A DNA stretch of 64,000 nt from Marinomonas ostreistagni (GCF_016888445.1 NZ_JAFEKF010000001.1:868001-932000); one strand, 5' to 3'. Counted from the first letter of the stretch, positions 28,235 through 37,169 are shown. The notes: generated from the letters alone by a model not told the origin. Made by a program: numbers and translations.

Positions 28235-28283
28235 ATATTGTCATGCTTTTCTTGCTGTAACAGCACACTTCAGCATTAGGAAG

Positions 28284-28359
28284 TGGCGTCCCATAGGGGG
28301 TTCGAACCCCTGTTACCGCCGTGAAAGGGCGGTGTCCTAGGCCTCTAGACGAATGGGAC
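28284..28359 (-). tRNA. tRNA-Glu (TTC), copy 7
   Basis: 76 bases with CCA, standard Glu sequence. Confidence 0.98.
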
Positions 28360-28472
28360 ACATCATTTGTTTCCGTAGAAACACTCTTACGAGTTTTTTT
28401 GAAGCGCGTAATCTATCATTTCGCTTCGATTTACACTAGCCTAGCAACTCATTCTAATGCTATCCCGTAGGA

Positions 28473-28548
28473 TGGCGTCCCATAGGGGGTTCGAACCCCT
28501 GTTACCGCCGTGAAAGGGCGGTGTCCTAGGCCTCTAGACGAATGGGAC
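28473..28548 (-). tRNA. tRNA-Glu (TTC), copy 8 (first transcribed)
   Basis: 76 bases with CCA. First gene of the array, about 30 bases downstream of a stable-RNA-type promoter. It is followed by another Glu gene, not Gly, after a longer, unrelated spacer of 113 bases. Confidence 0.98.
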
Positions 28549-28580
28549 AATTGAGCGCCTTGCTGTGTAAGCGGGTGCGT

Positions 28581-28608
28581 ATATTACTGTTACCAGTTTG
28601 AAAATCAA
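28581..28608 (-). promoter_or_regulatory. Promoter of the tRNA array
   Basis: On the minus strand: -35 TTGATT, 16-base spacer, -10 TAATAT, then a GC-rich discriminator (ACGCACCCGC). The first tRNA begins about 32 bases after the -10. A GC-rich discriminator is a known hallmark of stringently controlled stable-RNA promoters. No other promoter of equal quality is seen inside the array. Confidence 0.7.
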
Positions 28609-28684
28609 CAACTTTTTTTAAATATATGTAAGATAAGTTAAAAAAAGCCCTTTTAGATTAAAGATTAAACACGGAGCCTCTTTT

Positions 28685-29257
28685 ATGTCATCAAAACTAC
28701 TTATCGCCACTTTGGTGGCCTCCGCTTTGCTCACAGGCTGCGCCAGCACGACCCATACGATTGATATCGCCCCTACCAGCGCCCCACTCACCGAGCAATT
28801 TAGTAATAGCCATCGCATTAAAGTGTCGGTCGCGCCTTATAACACACAAACCGTTGGCAGCATCAGAACTGGCATTGGTGAGCGTGCTGATATCGTGATG
28901 GGCAATGACGCTAGCACTGCCCTTTTGCAGTACACCAAGGATGCATTAGCGGAATTGGGGATCACGCCAAGCCGTGGACTTTTTCCAGCTCGCACCTTAA
29001 CCCTTGAAATTGACACGCTAAGCTACACCACTCGAACCATCGCACTTAAGACAGAAGCGACATTGGTAGCAGATATCCAAGCAACGGTGACTCAAGATGG
29101 CAAAACCTACACCGCCAACTTTAAATCTGAAAAGATCGAACAGTACGGCACCTTGCCAGATCGACATGTAGTGGAAGAGGAAATCAACGCATTATTAGGA
29201 AAGACTGTGAGCCGAGCATTCAACGACCCACAGTTGATGACATTGTTAACCAACTAA
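28685..29257 (+). CDS. yajG: YajG-family lipoprotein
   Basis: 190 residues. Signal peptide with lipobox LLTGC (Cys at about 19), so it is anchored in a membrane as a lipoprotein. The rest resembles YajG: THTIDIAPT after the lipobox, VSVAPYNTQT, and a conserved alternating beta pattern (LTLEIDTLSYTTRTIALKTEATLVADIQATV) with VVEEEINALLGKTVSRAFNDPQL at the end. The function of YajG is not established. A GGAG precedes the start. The gene is convergent with msrB, 3 bases apart at the stops. Confidence 0.78.
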   Translation: MSSKLLIATLVASALLTGCASTTHTIDIAPTSAPLTEQFSNSHRIKVSVAPYNTQTVGSIRTGIGERADIVMGNDASTALLQYTKDALAELGITPSRGLFPARTLTLEIDTLSYTTRTIALKTEATLVADIQATVTQDGKTYTANFKSEKIEQYGTLPDRHVVEEEINALLGKTVSRAFNDPQLMTLLTN

Positions 29258-29260
29258 GCC

Positions 29261-29677
29261 TTATTCACCTTCTGGCTTAAAATCGAGCGAAGCCGAGTTA
29301 ACGCAGTAACGAGTGCCGGTTGGCTGCGGCCCATCAGGGAAAACATGCCCTAGGTGGGCCTCACATTGGTTACATACAATCTCGACTCGACGCATCATCC
29401 AAGAGTTATCCTCTACTTCTTTGATATTAGCGTCATCGCCATCATAGAAGCTTGGCCAGCCCGAGCCAGAATTGTATTTGGTATCCGAATCAAATAAGTG
29501 CGCGCCACAACACACACAATAATAGCTACCGGACTCGTAAAACTTATCAAAGTGCCCCGTAAACGCACGTTCAGTGCCTTTCTTACGGACTATTTGATAC
29601 ACTTCTTCAGGTAGACGTTGCTTCCATTCTTCGTCAGTGAGTGCCTTGTAATCGGTATTGCTTTGTTCGTCGCTCAT
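29261..29677 (-). CDS. msrB: Peptide-methionine (R)-S-oxide reductase MsrB
   Basis: 138 residues. It reduces the R form of methionine sulfoxide in proteins. Zinc site: CVCCGAHLF and CNQCEAHLGHVFPDGP (two CxxC pairs). The catalytic Cys is in the conserved RYCVNSASLDF. The GSGWPSFYD segment forms the substrate pocket. No signal peptide, so cytoplasmic. Length and motifs are standard. Confidence 0.96.
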   Translation of the reverse strand: MSDEQSNTDYKALTDEEWKQRLPEEVYQIVRKKGTERAFTGHFDKFYESGSYYCVCCGAHLFDSDTKYNSGSGWPSFYDGDDANIKEVEDNSWMMRRVEIVCNQCEAHLGHVFPDGPQPTGTRYCVNSASLDFKPEGE

Positions 29678-29743
29678 AAAGAAGACTCCAAGTTAACGTC
29701 CCAAAATTATAACGGATCCCGTCACTATCTATGAGGAAGCGTG

Positions 29744-30958
29744 GTGCAAATACGTAAATCAAATAAGCTCGCCAACATTTGCTACGAAATTCGCGGGCCA
29801 GTTCTTAAAGAAGCAATGCGCATGGAAGACGAAGGCCATCGCATTCTTAAGCTTAATATCGGCAACCCCGCTCCCTTTGGCTTTGAAGCGCCAGACGAGA
29901 TTCTTGTCGACGTTATTAAAAATCTGCCCAATGCTCAAGGCTACTGTGAGTCCAAAGGTTTATTTTCTGCCCGCAAAGCCGTGATGCAAAAATACCAAGC
30001 ACTGGGCATCCGCTCTGCCAATGTTGAAAATGTCTGGATGGGCAACGGCGTCAGCGAGCTGATCGTTATGGCCATGCAAGCGCTGCTTGATGATGGCGAT
30101 GAGATTTTGGTTCCGGCACCAGATTACCCACTCTGGACGGCTGCAGCTACTCTATCAGGCGGCTACGTTAAGCACTATCTATGTGACGAAAATGCTGGCT
30201 GGCAGCCAGATATCGCTGATATCAAATCGAAAATCACCAATAAAACCAAAGCCCTAGTCATCATCAACCCGAACAATCCAACGGGTGCTGTCTACTCAGA
30301 AGCGGTGCTTAAAGAGCTAGTCGCATTGGCTGAAGAGCATGGTTTATTGCTGTTTTCTGATGAAATCTACGACAAGATTTTATATGACGGCGCCCAGCAC
30401 ATCCCGACCGCCACTTTGACCGAAGGTCGTGTACCCTGCATCACGTTTGGCGGCTTATCTAAAGTCTACCGTACCGCAGGATTCCGCTCAGGCTGGATGA
30501 TTATCACGGGGCCAACTTCGGGCATTGAGGACTATATCTCTGGCCTGGATATGCTGAGCTCCATGCGCCTATGTGCTAACGTACCTGCACAACATGCGGT
30601 ACAAACCGCACTGGGTGGCTATCAAACGATAAACGAGCTTACATCGCCAGGCGGGCGTCTTTATGAGCAGCGCAACATGGCCTGGGAGATTCTCGATAGC
30701 ATCCCGGGCGTGCACTGTCATAAACCCGAGGGCGCACTGTACCTGTTCCCGCGACTAGATCCTAAGATCTACAACATTAAAGACGATGTCGATGTCGCAC
30801 TACGCTTTCTAAAAGAAGAGAAAGTATTACTGGTGCACGGCACTGGCTTTAATTGGCCGACGCCAGACCACTTACGCATCGTCTTCTTACCCCACGTGGA
30901 AGAGCTACAACCTGCCATGGAGCGTTTTGCCGCATTTTTATCACGTTTGCGCAACTAA
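29744..30958 (+). CDS. alaA: Alanine-synthesising aminotransferase AlaA (PLP class I)
   Basis: About 404 residues. The gene starts at GTG; two adjacent GTGs exist (29741 and 29744) and the second is better spaced from GAGGAAG. The sequence is close to E. coli AlaA (YfbQ): LKLNIGNPAPFGFEAPDEIL, YCESKGLFSARKAV, APDYPLWTAAATLSGG, INPNNPTGAVYS, DEIYDKILYD, and the PLP lysine in GGLSKVYRTAGFRSGWM. AlaA makes alanine from pyruvate and glutamate. Divergent from msrB. Confidence 0.93.
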   Translation: MQIRKSNKLANICYEIRGPVLKEAMRMEDEGHRILKLNIGNPAPFGFEAPDEILVDVIKNLPNAQGYCESKGLFSARKAVMQKYQALGIRSANVENVWMGNGVSELIVMAMQALLDDGDEILVPAPDYPLWTAAATLSGGYVKHYLCDENAGWQPDIADIKSKITNKTKALVIINPNNPTGAVYSEAVLKELVALAEEHGLLLFSDEIYDKILYDGAQHIPTATLTEGRVPCITFGGLSKVYRTAGFRSGWMIITGPTSGIEDYISGLDMLSSMRLCANVPAQHAVQTALGGYQTINELTSPGGRLYEQRNMAWEILDSIPGVHCHKPEGALYLFPRLDPKIYNIKDDVDVALRFLKEEKVLLVHGTGFNWPTPDHLRIVFLPHVEELQPAMERFAAFLSRLRN

Positions 30959-31029
30959 TTAACGCTTGAAAAGGAACTAACTTACCCTATGATGCTCCAT
31001 AGTATTTTCACTACGGAGCATTCTAATCC

Positions 31030-31908
31030 ATGCGTATTTTGTTATTCCTGTTAACCAACATTGCGGTACTGGTTGTCGCTAGTATCGTGTTGAGTGTGTT
31101 AGGCGTCGAGCGCTACATTTCTGGTAGCGGCTTAAATCTTACTTCCCTACTTATCTTCTGTGCCGTATTTGGCTTCACTGGCAGCATCATCTCGCTGTTA
31201 TTGTCAAAAAAGATGGCCAAATGGAGCGCCAAAGCACAAGTCATTGAACAGCCACAAAACCACAAAGAACAGTGGCTGGTCGACACTGTGGCACAGCTAG
31301 CAAAAGAAGCCGGCATTAAAATGCCAGAAGTAGCGATCTTCCCTTCTCATGAAGCCAATGCATTCGCGACCGGCTGGAATAAAAATGATGCCCTTGTGGC
31401 TGTCTCTAGCGGCATGATGGATCGCTTCCCACCCGATGAGATTCGCGCCGTGATGGCTCACGAAATCGGTCACGTTGCCAATGGCGACATGGTGACGTTG
31501 TCCTTGATCCAAGGTGTCGTAAACACTTTTGTTATGTTCTTTGCTCGTATTGCTGGCTATGCCGTCGATCAGTTCCTACGCAAGGATGATGAAGGTGAAG
31601 GCGTAGGTATTGGCTACTACATTGCCACCATCGTATTTGAGATTCTATTCGGCATCTTAGCCAGCATGATTGTGATGTGGTTTTCGCGCTACCGCGAATT
31701 TCGCGCCGACGAAGCCGGTGCGCGCCTTGCTGGCAAAGGCGCCATGATCGCCGCTCTTGCACGCATCCAAAGCGAGCACGAAGTCTCACACATGCCAGAA
31801 AGCATGATGGCCTTCGGTATTCGTAAAGGTCCTAAACCAACACTAGGTGAGCTTTTCTCAAGCCACCCACCGATCAATGATCGTATCGCCGCGCTGCAAA
31901 ACCTATAA
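31030..31908 (+). CDS. htpX: Membrane zinc metalloprotease HtpX
   Basis: 292 residues with two N-terminal membrane helices (about 5-27 and 37-60) and two further hydrophobic segments around 155-175 and 195-215. The zinc site is [14 protein letters not shown], with the third ligand in [15 protein letters not shown]. HtpX degrades damaged inner-membrane proteins and is usually stress induced. GGAG lies slightly far from the start. It ends in a strong terminator. Confidence 0.96.
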   Translation: MRILLFLLTNIAVLVVASIVLSVLGVERYISGSGLNLTSLLIFCAVFGFTGSIISLLLSKKMAKWSAKAQVIEQPQNHKEQWLVDTVAQLAKEAGIKMPEVAIFPSHEANAFATGWNKNDALVAVSSGMMDRFPPDEIRAVMAHEIGHVANGDMVTLSLIQGVVNTFVMFFARIAGYAVDQFLRKDDEGEGVGIGYYIATIVFEILFGILASMIVMWFSRYREFRADEAGARLAGKGAMIAALARIQSEHEVSHMPESMMAFGIRKGPKPTLGELFSSHPPINDRIAALQNL

Positions 31909-31920
31909 GCAGTAGGCAAA

Positions 31921-31949
31921 AAAAGCCCCGATTTAATCGGGGCTTTTTT
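31921..31949 (+). terminator. Terminator after htpX
   Basis: AAAAGCCCCGATT, loop TA, AATCGGGGCTTTTTT: strong rho-independent terminator 12 bases after the htpX stop. It may also serve the convergent PilZ gene. Confidence 0.93.
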
Positions 31950-31968
31950 ATATCTCTCAGCAATGCCG

Positions 31969-32691
31969 CTAGCGCTGCTGCTTGTTGTTAATGGTTTCCA
32001 AGATAAACGCCAGCAAAGGCATACCTTGCTCTTTGGTCACATCGTTAAATTTCACGCCGTATACATAGAGATACTCGACCCCCATACGAGACAAGAAGGC
32101 ATTATCCGCAATTTGCGACTGAACTTGCTCGAGCATTTGAATCTCTTGTGAGCGAATCTCACAATCCATACGCAAAATATGCTGAAAACCACCCACTTTA
32201 AGGTTTAGCGCCATACGCATAGTCTGATTGACCGAACCAAAATCTTCTTTTGATATGATCTTACAGCCGCCCGTACTTAGATCCACCAGCACACCTGAAG
32301 ACTGCTCGTAGATGGGCTGCTCACCACTCGGCTCAAGGGTACAGATCGCCTTCGTTTCCACTCGGACCGATTGACGCACCTCGGATGTATCAACATACTC
32401 AGGATAAGCAATATGCAAGTGTGCTGCAGGCTCGTTATAGCTCTTGGCCACTTTAGACGAAAAGGCACACACAGAAGTGGCCAGCATAAGACGCACATTA
32501 ACCACTTGGTTATCGCGTACAATAATATTTCTACCATTAACGCGTGGGCAAGATACAATCAAAGAGCGTCCTGGAATGCGCCCTAGCACCTTTACCGTGT
32601 GTCGCCCTGGAGGCGAAATAAATTCCAATTTAACACTGGTTCCCAGCGGCACATCTAAATCGTCAGGTTTTACTTGGGTGACTTCCGCCAT
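31969..32691 (-). CDS. PilZ-domain c-di-GMP receptor (YcgR-like)
   Basis: 240 residues. The N-terminal 100 residues look like the YcgR-N domain (LGTSVKLEFISPPGRHTVKVLGRIPGRSLIVSCP). The C-terminal PilZ domain has RQSVRVETKAIC (RxxxR type, c-di-GMP binding) and VDLSTGGCKI (the D/N-x-S-x-x-G motif). The protein should sense c-di-GMP in the cytoplasm; YcgR relatives act as flagellar brakes. Upstream neighbour on the same strand is pdxB, 8 bases away. Confidence 0.87.
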   Translation of the reverse strand: MAEVTQVKPDDLDVPLGTSVKLEFISPPGRHTVKVLGRIPGRSLIVSCPRVNGRNIIVRDNQVVNVRLMLATSVCAFSSKVAKSYNEPAAHLHIAYPEYVDTSEVRQSVRVETKAICTLEPSGEQPIYEQSSGVLVDLSTGGCKIISKEDFGSVNQTMRMALNLKVGGFQHILRMDCEIRSQEIQMLEQVQSQIADNAFLSRMGVEYLYVYGVKFNDVTKEQGMPLLAFILETINNKQQR

Positions 32692-32699
32692 TTGAACTC

Positions 32700-33827
32700 C
32701 TAATCGTGCTTGGCAAACCCAATCGCATTTAGCTCATACAAAAAGGTATCGTGATGAACGACGCAGGTATTGAACTCGTCACGCTCGACATAATTCTTTC
32801 TTAACCAATCAAAAGTGCGTGGTGTTTTGTCTTGCATCACCGCCATAAAGCGCGCACTGTCACGTGCGACATCATAAATAGCATGCATAGCTCTAGACAT
32901 GACTTCTGCTTGCGTGAGCGTAGCGTTCATTTTAATTTCACAAATACTACCGCCACTGACCGCTTCGGCAAAGCTACTTTTTTCGCTAATATCAAAAAAC
33001 TGACACAAAGACTGATAGATAAACCAAGTTCCCTTCTCTCGCCCTTGCTTGCTATAGCCCGCAATATGAGGGGTTGCGATGTCACAAAGCGCCGCCAACG
33101 CCATATTGGGGTGCGGCTCATTATCCCAAACATCCAGCACAAGATTTAGCTCACCATTAAGTGCTTCGTATTGGGCAATCAAAGCAGGCTCATTAATCAC
33201 GCCACCGCGACCAGCAGAGATAATGGTTTGCCCTGCCTTTAAATTGGCCACGCGCTCAGCGTCGATCATGTCGTAAGACGGAAACAGTCCGGTACGGGTT
33301 AAGGGTGCATGCAGACTCACAATGTCACACTTCAGCACCTCATCAAGCTCCGATAGATGCACACCCTCAATAGTCGAGTTAACCAAAGGATCGTAAGCTA
33401 ATACTTCACAACCTAGCGCCACAAAGCGCGCCGCAACACAGCGACCCACATTTCCTTGGCCTACGATACCGATCTTGCGCCCAAGCCACTCAACACCTTT
33501 ATGCAGATACAAATGTGCCAGCGAGCTGAATACATAATCGGCCACCGCATCGGCATTACAGCCCGGTGCACTGTTAAAGCCAATACCTGCTTCTAATAAA
33601 TAATTCGTATCGACATGGTCGGTGCCGATCGTAGCACTGCCGACATACTTGATGGACGTCCCTTCCAATAAGGCCTCATTAACCTTGGTCACTGAGCGCA
33701 CTAGTAATACATCAGCGCCCTCTAGCTGTGCACGCGTAAGATCGCGTCCGCTGACTAATGTAACCTCGCCTAGCCCACCAAATAACGGTGCGACATTAGG
33801 CATATTCTCATCGGCGATAATTTTCAT
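32700..33827 (-). CDS. pdxB: Erythronate-4-phosphate dehydrogenase
   Basis: 375 residues. Second step of the DXP-independent pyridoxal phosphate pathway. D-isomer hydroxyacid dehydrogenase fold: MKIIADENMPN start, NAD motif GIVGQGNVGRCVAARF, catalytic Arg in ISAGRGGVINE, Glu in LDVWDNEPHPN and His in IATPHIAGYS. The C-terminal PdxB dimerisation domain is present (SGGSICEIKMNATLT onward). The start overlaps the end of epmC by 20 bases, so the two are translationally coupled. Confidence 0.95.
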   Translation of the reverse strand: MKIIADENMPNVAPLFGGLGEVTLVSGRDLTRAQLEGADVLLVRSVTKVNEALLEGTSIKYVGSATIGTDHVDTNYLLEAGIGFNSAPGCNADAVADYVFSSLAHLYLHKGVEWLGRKIGIVGQGNVGRCVAARFVALGCEVLAYDPLVNSTIEGVHLSELDEVLKCDIVSLHAPLTRTGLFPSYDMIDAERVANLKAGQTIISAGRGGVINEPALIAQYEALNGELNLVLDVWDNEPHPNMALAALCDIATPHIAGYSKQGREKGTWFIYQSLCQFFDISEKSSFAEAVSGGSICEIKMNATLTQAEVMSRAMHAIYDVARDSARFMAVMQDKTPRTFDWLRKNYVERDEFNTCVVHHDTFLYELNAIGFAKHD

Positions 33828-34350
33828 GACATTCTCTTAGATAGGGAATCAATTGCTCTGGCAATCGATCAAAGCACCCTTGAAACAGTGCTGAGGCAAA
33901 ACAGTTTACACGCGTTGGCAAACCTTCATCGAGCAACGCTTTAACACGCGCCATCACCGCCTCTCGAAACGGTGAGGCGTCATAATCAGGTAGCGCCAAG
34001 TTATCGACGCTAACATCAAAACGCATCCCCGCAGCCCAATGAAAAATACACTCATAGGCTTGCGGCTGAACTTCAAACTTTTCGAATTCTTTCTGCTGCG
34101 CCAAGCTGCGGCCATCTTCGGCATACCAATAGCCAAAATCGTCCTGTAGACGTCGCTCAGGACCGGCTACACACCAATGACTCACCTCATGTAAAGCACT
34201 GGAGGGATAATCAAATCGATATTGAATCTGCGCTTGGCCTTGGGCATCACAAGCTTGGTAAAAAGGCTCTTCAAAGCCCCCTACAAGCTTGGTGCTATAG
34301 TCAGAAAAAAAGACGTCGTAAAACGTCTTTTCTAAGAATGTTGCTTTCAC
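33808..34350 (-). CDS. epmC: Elongation factor P hydroxylase EpmC (YfcM)
   Basis: About 180 residues. I chose the GTG at 34350 because GAGAG lies just upstream and homology starts at FLEKTFYDVFFSDYSTKLVGG; a longer reading to 34395 has no support. Strong YfcM motifs: SSALHEVSHWCVAGPERR (metal-binding H-E-x-x-H-like site), DFGYWYAEDGR, EVQPQAYECIFHWAAG and a SVDNL segment. EpmC hydroxylates the lysylated lysine of EF-P. It overlaps pdxB. Confidence 0.88.
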   Translation of the reverse strand: MKATFLEKTFYDVFFSDYSTKLVGGFEEPFYQACDAQGQAQIQYRFDYPSSALHEVSHWCVAGPERRLQDDFGYWYAEDGRSLAQQKEFEKFEVQPQAYECIFHWAAGMRFDVSVDNLALPDYDASPFREAVMARVKALLDEGLPTRVNCFASALFQGCFDRLPEQLIPYLRECHENYRR

Positions 34351-34407
34351 AATAACTCTCAATACAAATTGCCCTACGCAGACAACGCAGGGCAACAGGT
34401 CACTCTA

Positions 34408-35502
34408 TTAACCGCGGTAGTAGCGTGATGGGAAAAACGGCATCTTAGCAGATGTAAGTGGAATCATCTTACCACGAAGTGACGCAAAAAGCGGCTGCTC
34501 TAAAAACTCAGTCTGCACATACGCCATAACAATCGGTTGGCCCAGTGACGGTGCAAAACCACCGCTGGTTACTTTACCTGCCAGTTGACCATCTTCAGTA
34601 ACCACTTCCACACCTTCGCGAACCGGTGCCTTGCCTTCAACTAAGAAACCAACACGTTTACGTGATACGCCATTGGCGAATTGACCCAGGATCACATCAG
34701 CACCGACGAAGTTACCTTCACGCTCGCCGCCTGCACGACGAACCTTTTGGATCGCCCAAGTGATCGAACCTTCTACGGGTGTCGTTGACTGATCAAGATC
34801 ATGACCGTACAGACATAGACCTGCTTCAAGGCGCAACGAGTCACGCGCTCCCAAACCAATCCACTCCACTTCTTCCAATGCTGTTAAAGCATTACAGAAG
34901 GCTTCAGCAACGTCGTTTGGCACGGAAATTTCGTAGCCGTCTTCACCTGTGTAACCAGAACAGCTCACCCAAAGCTCATGACCTTGCCACTGGACTTTTG
35001 TCGATTGCATGAACAATAAGTCTTTTGCTTCAGGGATCAGTTTAGTAGCTGCCTCACGCGCTTTAGGGCCTTGTAGAGCCACCAATGCACGATCCACTAC
35101 TTCGACGTCGCAAGTAGGCAAATTGTTTTTCATGTGTGCAACATCGGCTTCTTTACACGCCGCGTTCACCACCATATAAACTTCTTGCTCACCCCAATTG
35201 GTAAACATCAAATCGTCAGAGATGCCGCCATTAGTAGTGGTAAAAACACCGTAGCGTTGCTGATTTAAACCTAGGCCTTTTACGTCTACAGGCAACAAAG
35301 CTTCTAGCTCGCTTTTGACGTTTGCGCCACGGATAATAACCTGTCCCATATGCGACACATCAAATAGGCCAGCGGCCTCACGTGTCCACAGGTGCTCCTT
35401 TTTCACCCCCATTGGATATTGCACTGGCATCTCATAACCAGCAAACTCTACCATGCGTGCGTCAGCATCTACATGCGCTTGATACAAAGGAGTACGTTTC
35501 AT
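34408..35502 (-). CDS. gcvT: Glycine cleavage system T protein (aminomethyltransferase)
   Basis: 364 residues from the ATG at 35502 (GAGG 6 bases upstream; an in-frame GTG 6 bases earlier overlaps this site). T protein moves the methylene group from the lipoyl arm of GcvH to tetrahydrofolate. Motifs: MVEFAGYEMPVQYP, GLFDVSHMGQV, YTGEDGYEISV, LGARDSLRLEAGLCLYGHDLD (folate site) and TSGGFAPSLGQPIVMAY. It is divergent from glyA-gcvH-gcvP across a 389-base control region. Confidence 0.96.
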   Translation of the reverse strand: MKRTPLYQAHVDADARMVEFAGYEMPVQYPMGVKKEHLWTREAAGLFDVSHMGQVIIRGANVKSELEALLPVDVKGLGLNQQRYGVFTTTNGGISDDLMFTNWGEQEVYMVVNAACKEADVAHMKNNLPTCDVEVVDRALVALQGPKAREAATKLIPEAKDLLFMQSTKVQWQGHELWVSCSGYTGEDGYEISVPNDVAEAFCNALTALEEVEWIGLGARDSLRLEAGLCLYGHDLDQSTTPVEGSITWAIQKVRRAGGEREGNFVGADVILGQFANGVSRKRVGFLVEGKAPVREGVEVVTEDGQLAGKVTSGGFAPSLGQPIVMAYVQTEFLEQPLFASLRGKMIPLTSAKMPFFPSRYYRG

Positions 35503-35535
35503 GGGCACCTCTAATTGATTTCGTCAGAACGGTCT

Positions 35536-35551
35536 GTTTCCTATTGGAAAC
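35536..35551. promoter_or_regulatory. Palindromic operator candidate, gcvT side
   Basis: GTTTCCTATTGGAAAC: a 6-bp inverted repeat with a 4-base spacer, 34 bases upstream of the gcvT start. The same palindrome with a different spacer occurs at 35720. Confidence 0.6.
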
Positions 35552-35719
35552 AAAGTATCTTCGTTAATATGGTCGATTGCAACTCTATAGACCATTTGAT
35601 GAAGGCTTTTTTGGCAAACTTTTGTGATCCTTTAGACGCCTAAGAAACACCAGCTGCGTAGCCAACATTTGTATTCGCGACATTTTTGGCTAAACTTCAG
35701 TTTTTGTTCTTGCGCACAT

Positions 35720-35735
35720 GTTTCCAATCGGAAAC
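35720..35735. promoter_or_regulatory. Palindromic operator candidate, glyA side
   Basis: GTTTCCAATCGGAAAC: same arms as the 35536 site, 157 bases upstream of glyA. The arms match exactly while the spacers differ, as expected for a protein-binding site. Confidence 0.6.
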
Positions 35736-35891
35736 TTTTTGTTTATGATGCCAGAATCTCATACCAATGCAGATGATTAGCACAAAAGGTGAGATGACGT
35801 TTTTTCAACTTGTCGCGCTAGACTACTGATAGAATGAACGTTGTCTCTATATGTCGACGACATAAATGTTCAATTTAAGAGGACTATAATA

Positions 35892-37169
35892 ATGGCTAAC
35901 ACTGAAGCCTTTTTCAGCCAAGCGCTTAAAGATCGTGATGCTGAGCTATACGCTACTATCGTAGAAGAGCAAGAGCGTCAAGAAACTGGTATCGAATTGA
36001 TCGCTTCTGAAAACATCGTTTCTAAAGCAGTTATCGAAGCTCAAGGTTCTGTACTAACTAACAAGTACGCTGAAGGCTACCCAGAGAAACGTTACTACGG
36101 TGGTTGTGAAGCAGTTGACGTAACTGAGCAACTAGCAATCGATCGCGCTAAGCAGCTTTTCGGTTGTGAATTCGTAAACGTTCAGCCTCACTCTGGTGCG
36201 CAAGCAAACGGTGCTGTATTCCTAGCGCTACTACAACCAGGCGACACTATCATGGGTATGTCACTGTCTTCTGGCGGTCACTTGACTCACGGTGCAGCTC
36301 CAGCTCAGTCTGGCAAATGGTTCAACGCTGTTCAGTACGAAGTTAGCCCTGAAACTCTATTGATCGATTACGATGCACTAGAAGCAAAAGCAGTTGAGTG
36401 CCAACCTAAGCTAATCATCGCTGGTGGTTCTGCTATCCCACGTCAAATCGACTTCGCACGTTTCCGCGAAATCGCTGACAAAGTTGGCGCATACCTAATG
36501 GTAGACATGGCTCACATCGCAGGTCTAGTTGCGACGGGTATCCACCCATCTCCATTCGGTCACGCACACGTTGTAACCACTACAACTCACAAAACTCTAC
36601 GTGGCCCACGTGGCGGTATGATCCTAACTAACGATGAAGCCATCGCTAAGAAGATCAACTCTGCTGTATTCCCTGGTTACCAAGGTGGCCCACTAATGCA
36701 CGTTATCGCTGGTAAAGCGGTTGCATTCGGTGAAGCTCTTAAACCAGAATTCAAAGAGTACATCCAACAAGTCGTTGCTAACGCTAAAGCGCTAGCAGAA
36801 GTAATGGTTGAGCGTGGCTGTGACATCGTAACTGGTGGTACTGACACTCACCTAATGCTTGTAGACCTACGTCCAAAAGGTCTAAAAGGTAATGCTGCAG
36901 ACGCTGCTCTAGAGCGCGCTGGCATCACTTGTAACAAAAACGGCATTCCATTCGACACAGAAAAACCAATGGTCACTTCTGGTATCCGTCTAGGTACTCC
37001 AGCAGCGACTTCACGTGGTTTCGGTGAAGAGGAATTCCGCAAAGTAGGTCACCTAATCAGTGACGTACTAGACGGTCTAGTAGAAATGCCTGAAGGCAAC
37101 CCAGAAGTAGAAGCTCGCGTTAAATCTGAAGTACAAGAGCTTTGCAAACGCTTCCCTCTATACCGCTAA
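35892..37169 (+). CDS. glyA: Serine hydroxymethyltransferase
   Basis: 425 residues from the ATG at 35892 with AAGAGGAC upstream; an in-frame ATG 51 bases earlier would add a tail foreign to the family. It interconverts serine and glycine with tetrahydrofolate. Motifs: [54 protein letters not shown] and PLP lysine in [16 protein letters not shown]. Codon use is strongly biased (many GCT, GGT, CTA), a sign of high expression. First gene of the glyA-gcvH-gcvP run. Confidence 0.97.
   Translation: MANTEAFFSQALKDRDAELYATIVEEQERQETGIELIASENIVSKAVIEAQGSVLTNKYAEGYPEKRYYGGCEAVDVTEQLAIDRAKQLFGCEFVNVQPHSGAQANGAVFLALLQPGDTIMGMSLSSGGHLTHGAAPAQSGKWFNAVQYEVSPETLLIDYDALEAKAVECQPKLIIAGGSAIPRQIDFARFREIADKVGAYLMVDMAHIAGLVATGIHPSPFGHAHVVTTTTHKTLRGPRGGMILTNDEAIAKKINSAVFPGYQGGPLMHVIAGKAVAFGEALKPEFKEYIQQVVANAKALAEVMVERGCDIVTGGTDTHLMLVDLRPKGLKGNAADAALERAGITCNKNGIPFDTEKPMVTSGIRLGTPAATSRGFGEEEFRKVGHLISDVLDGLVEMPEGNPEVEARVKSEVQELCKRFPLYR

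Larger units (their letters stand above)
26813..28548 (-). repeat. Tandem tRNA-Glu/tRNA-Gly array, about 245-bp period
   Basis: Eight Glu and six Gly genes alternate on one strand; successive Glu genes start 232-254 bases apart in the repeated part. The spacers are repeats too. Glu-to-Gly spacers contain TGCTG-TTA-CAGCA hairpins; Gly-to-Glu spacers contain a GCTTC-TACG-GAAGC (or GTTTC-TACG-GAAAC) hairpin plus a second, more variable hairpin. The structure points to repeated unequal crossing-over of a Glu-Gly unit. A multi-tRNA precursor would be cut at each 3' and 5' end. Confidence 0.95.
35503..35891. promoter_or_regulatory. Shared control region of gcvT and glyA-gcvHP
   Basis: 389 non-coding bases between divergent genes. 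It holds two 16-bp palindromes of the form GTTTCC-N4-GGAAAC (described separately), one near each end. I looked for the conserved core of the glycine riboswitch on both strands and did not find it. The rest is A/T-rich and presumably holds the two promoters, which I cannot place with confidence. Confidence 0.6.

Noticed and set aside
26687..28361. Several repeated reading frames of 66-96 codons across the tRNA array, with near-identical translations
   Set aside because: They run through tRNA genes and exist only because the tRNA units are repeated and happen to lack stops. They are not proteins.
26813..28548. Regular repeats that could suggest a CRISPR array
   Set aside because: The repeated units fold as complete tRNA-Glu and tRNA-Gly with CCA ends, and the spacers are themselves repeats.
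35503..35891. Glycine riboswitch upstream of gcvT or glyA
   Set aside because: The conserved core of the aptamer was not found on either strand by eye; a covariance scan would be decisive.
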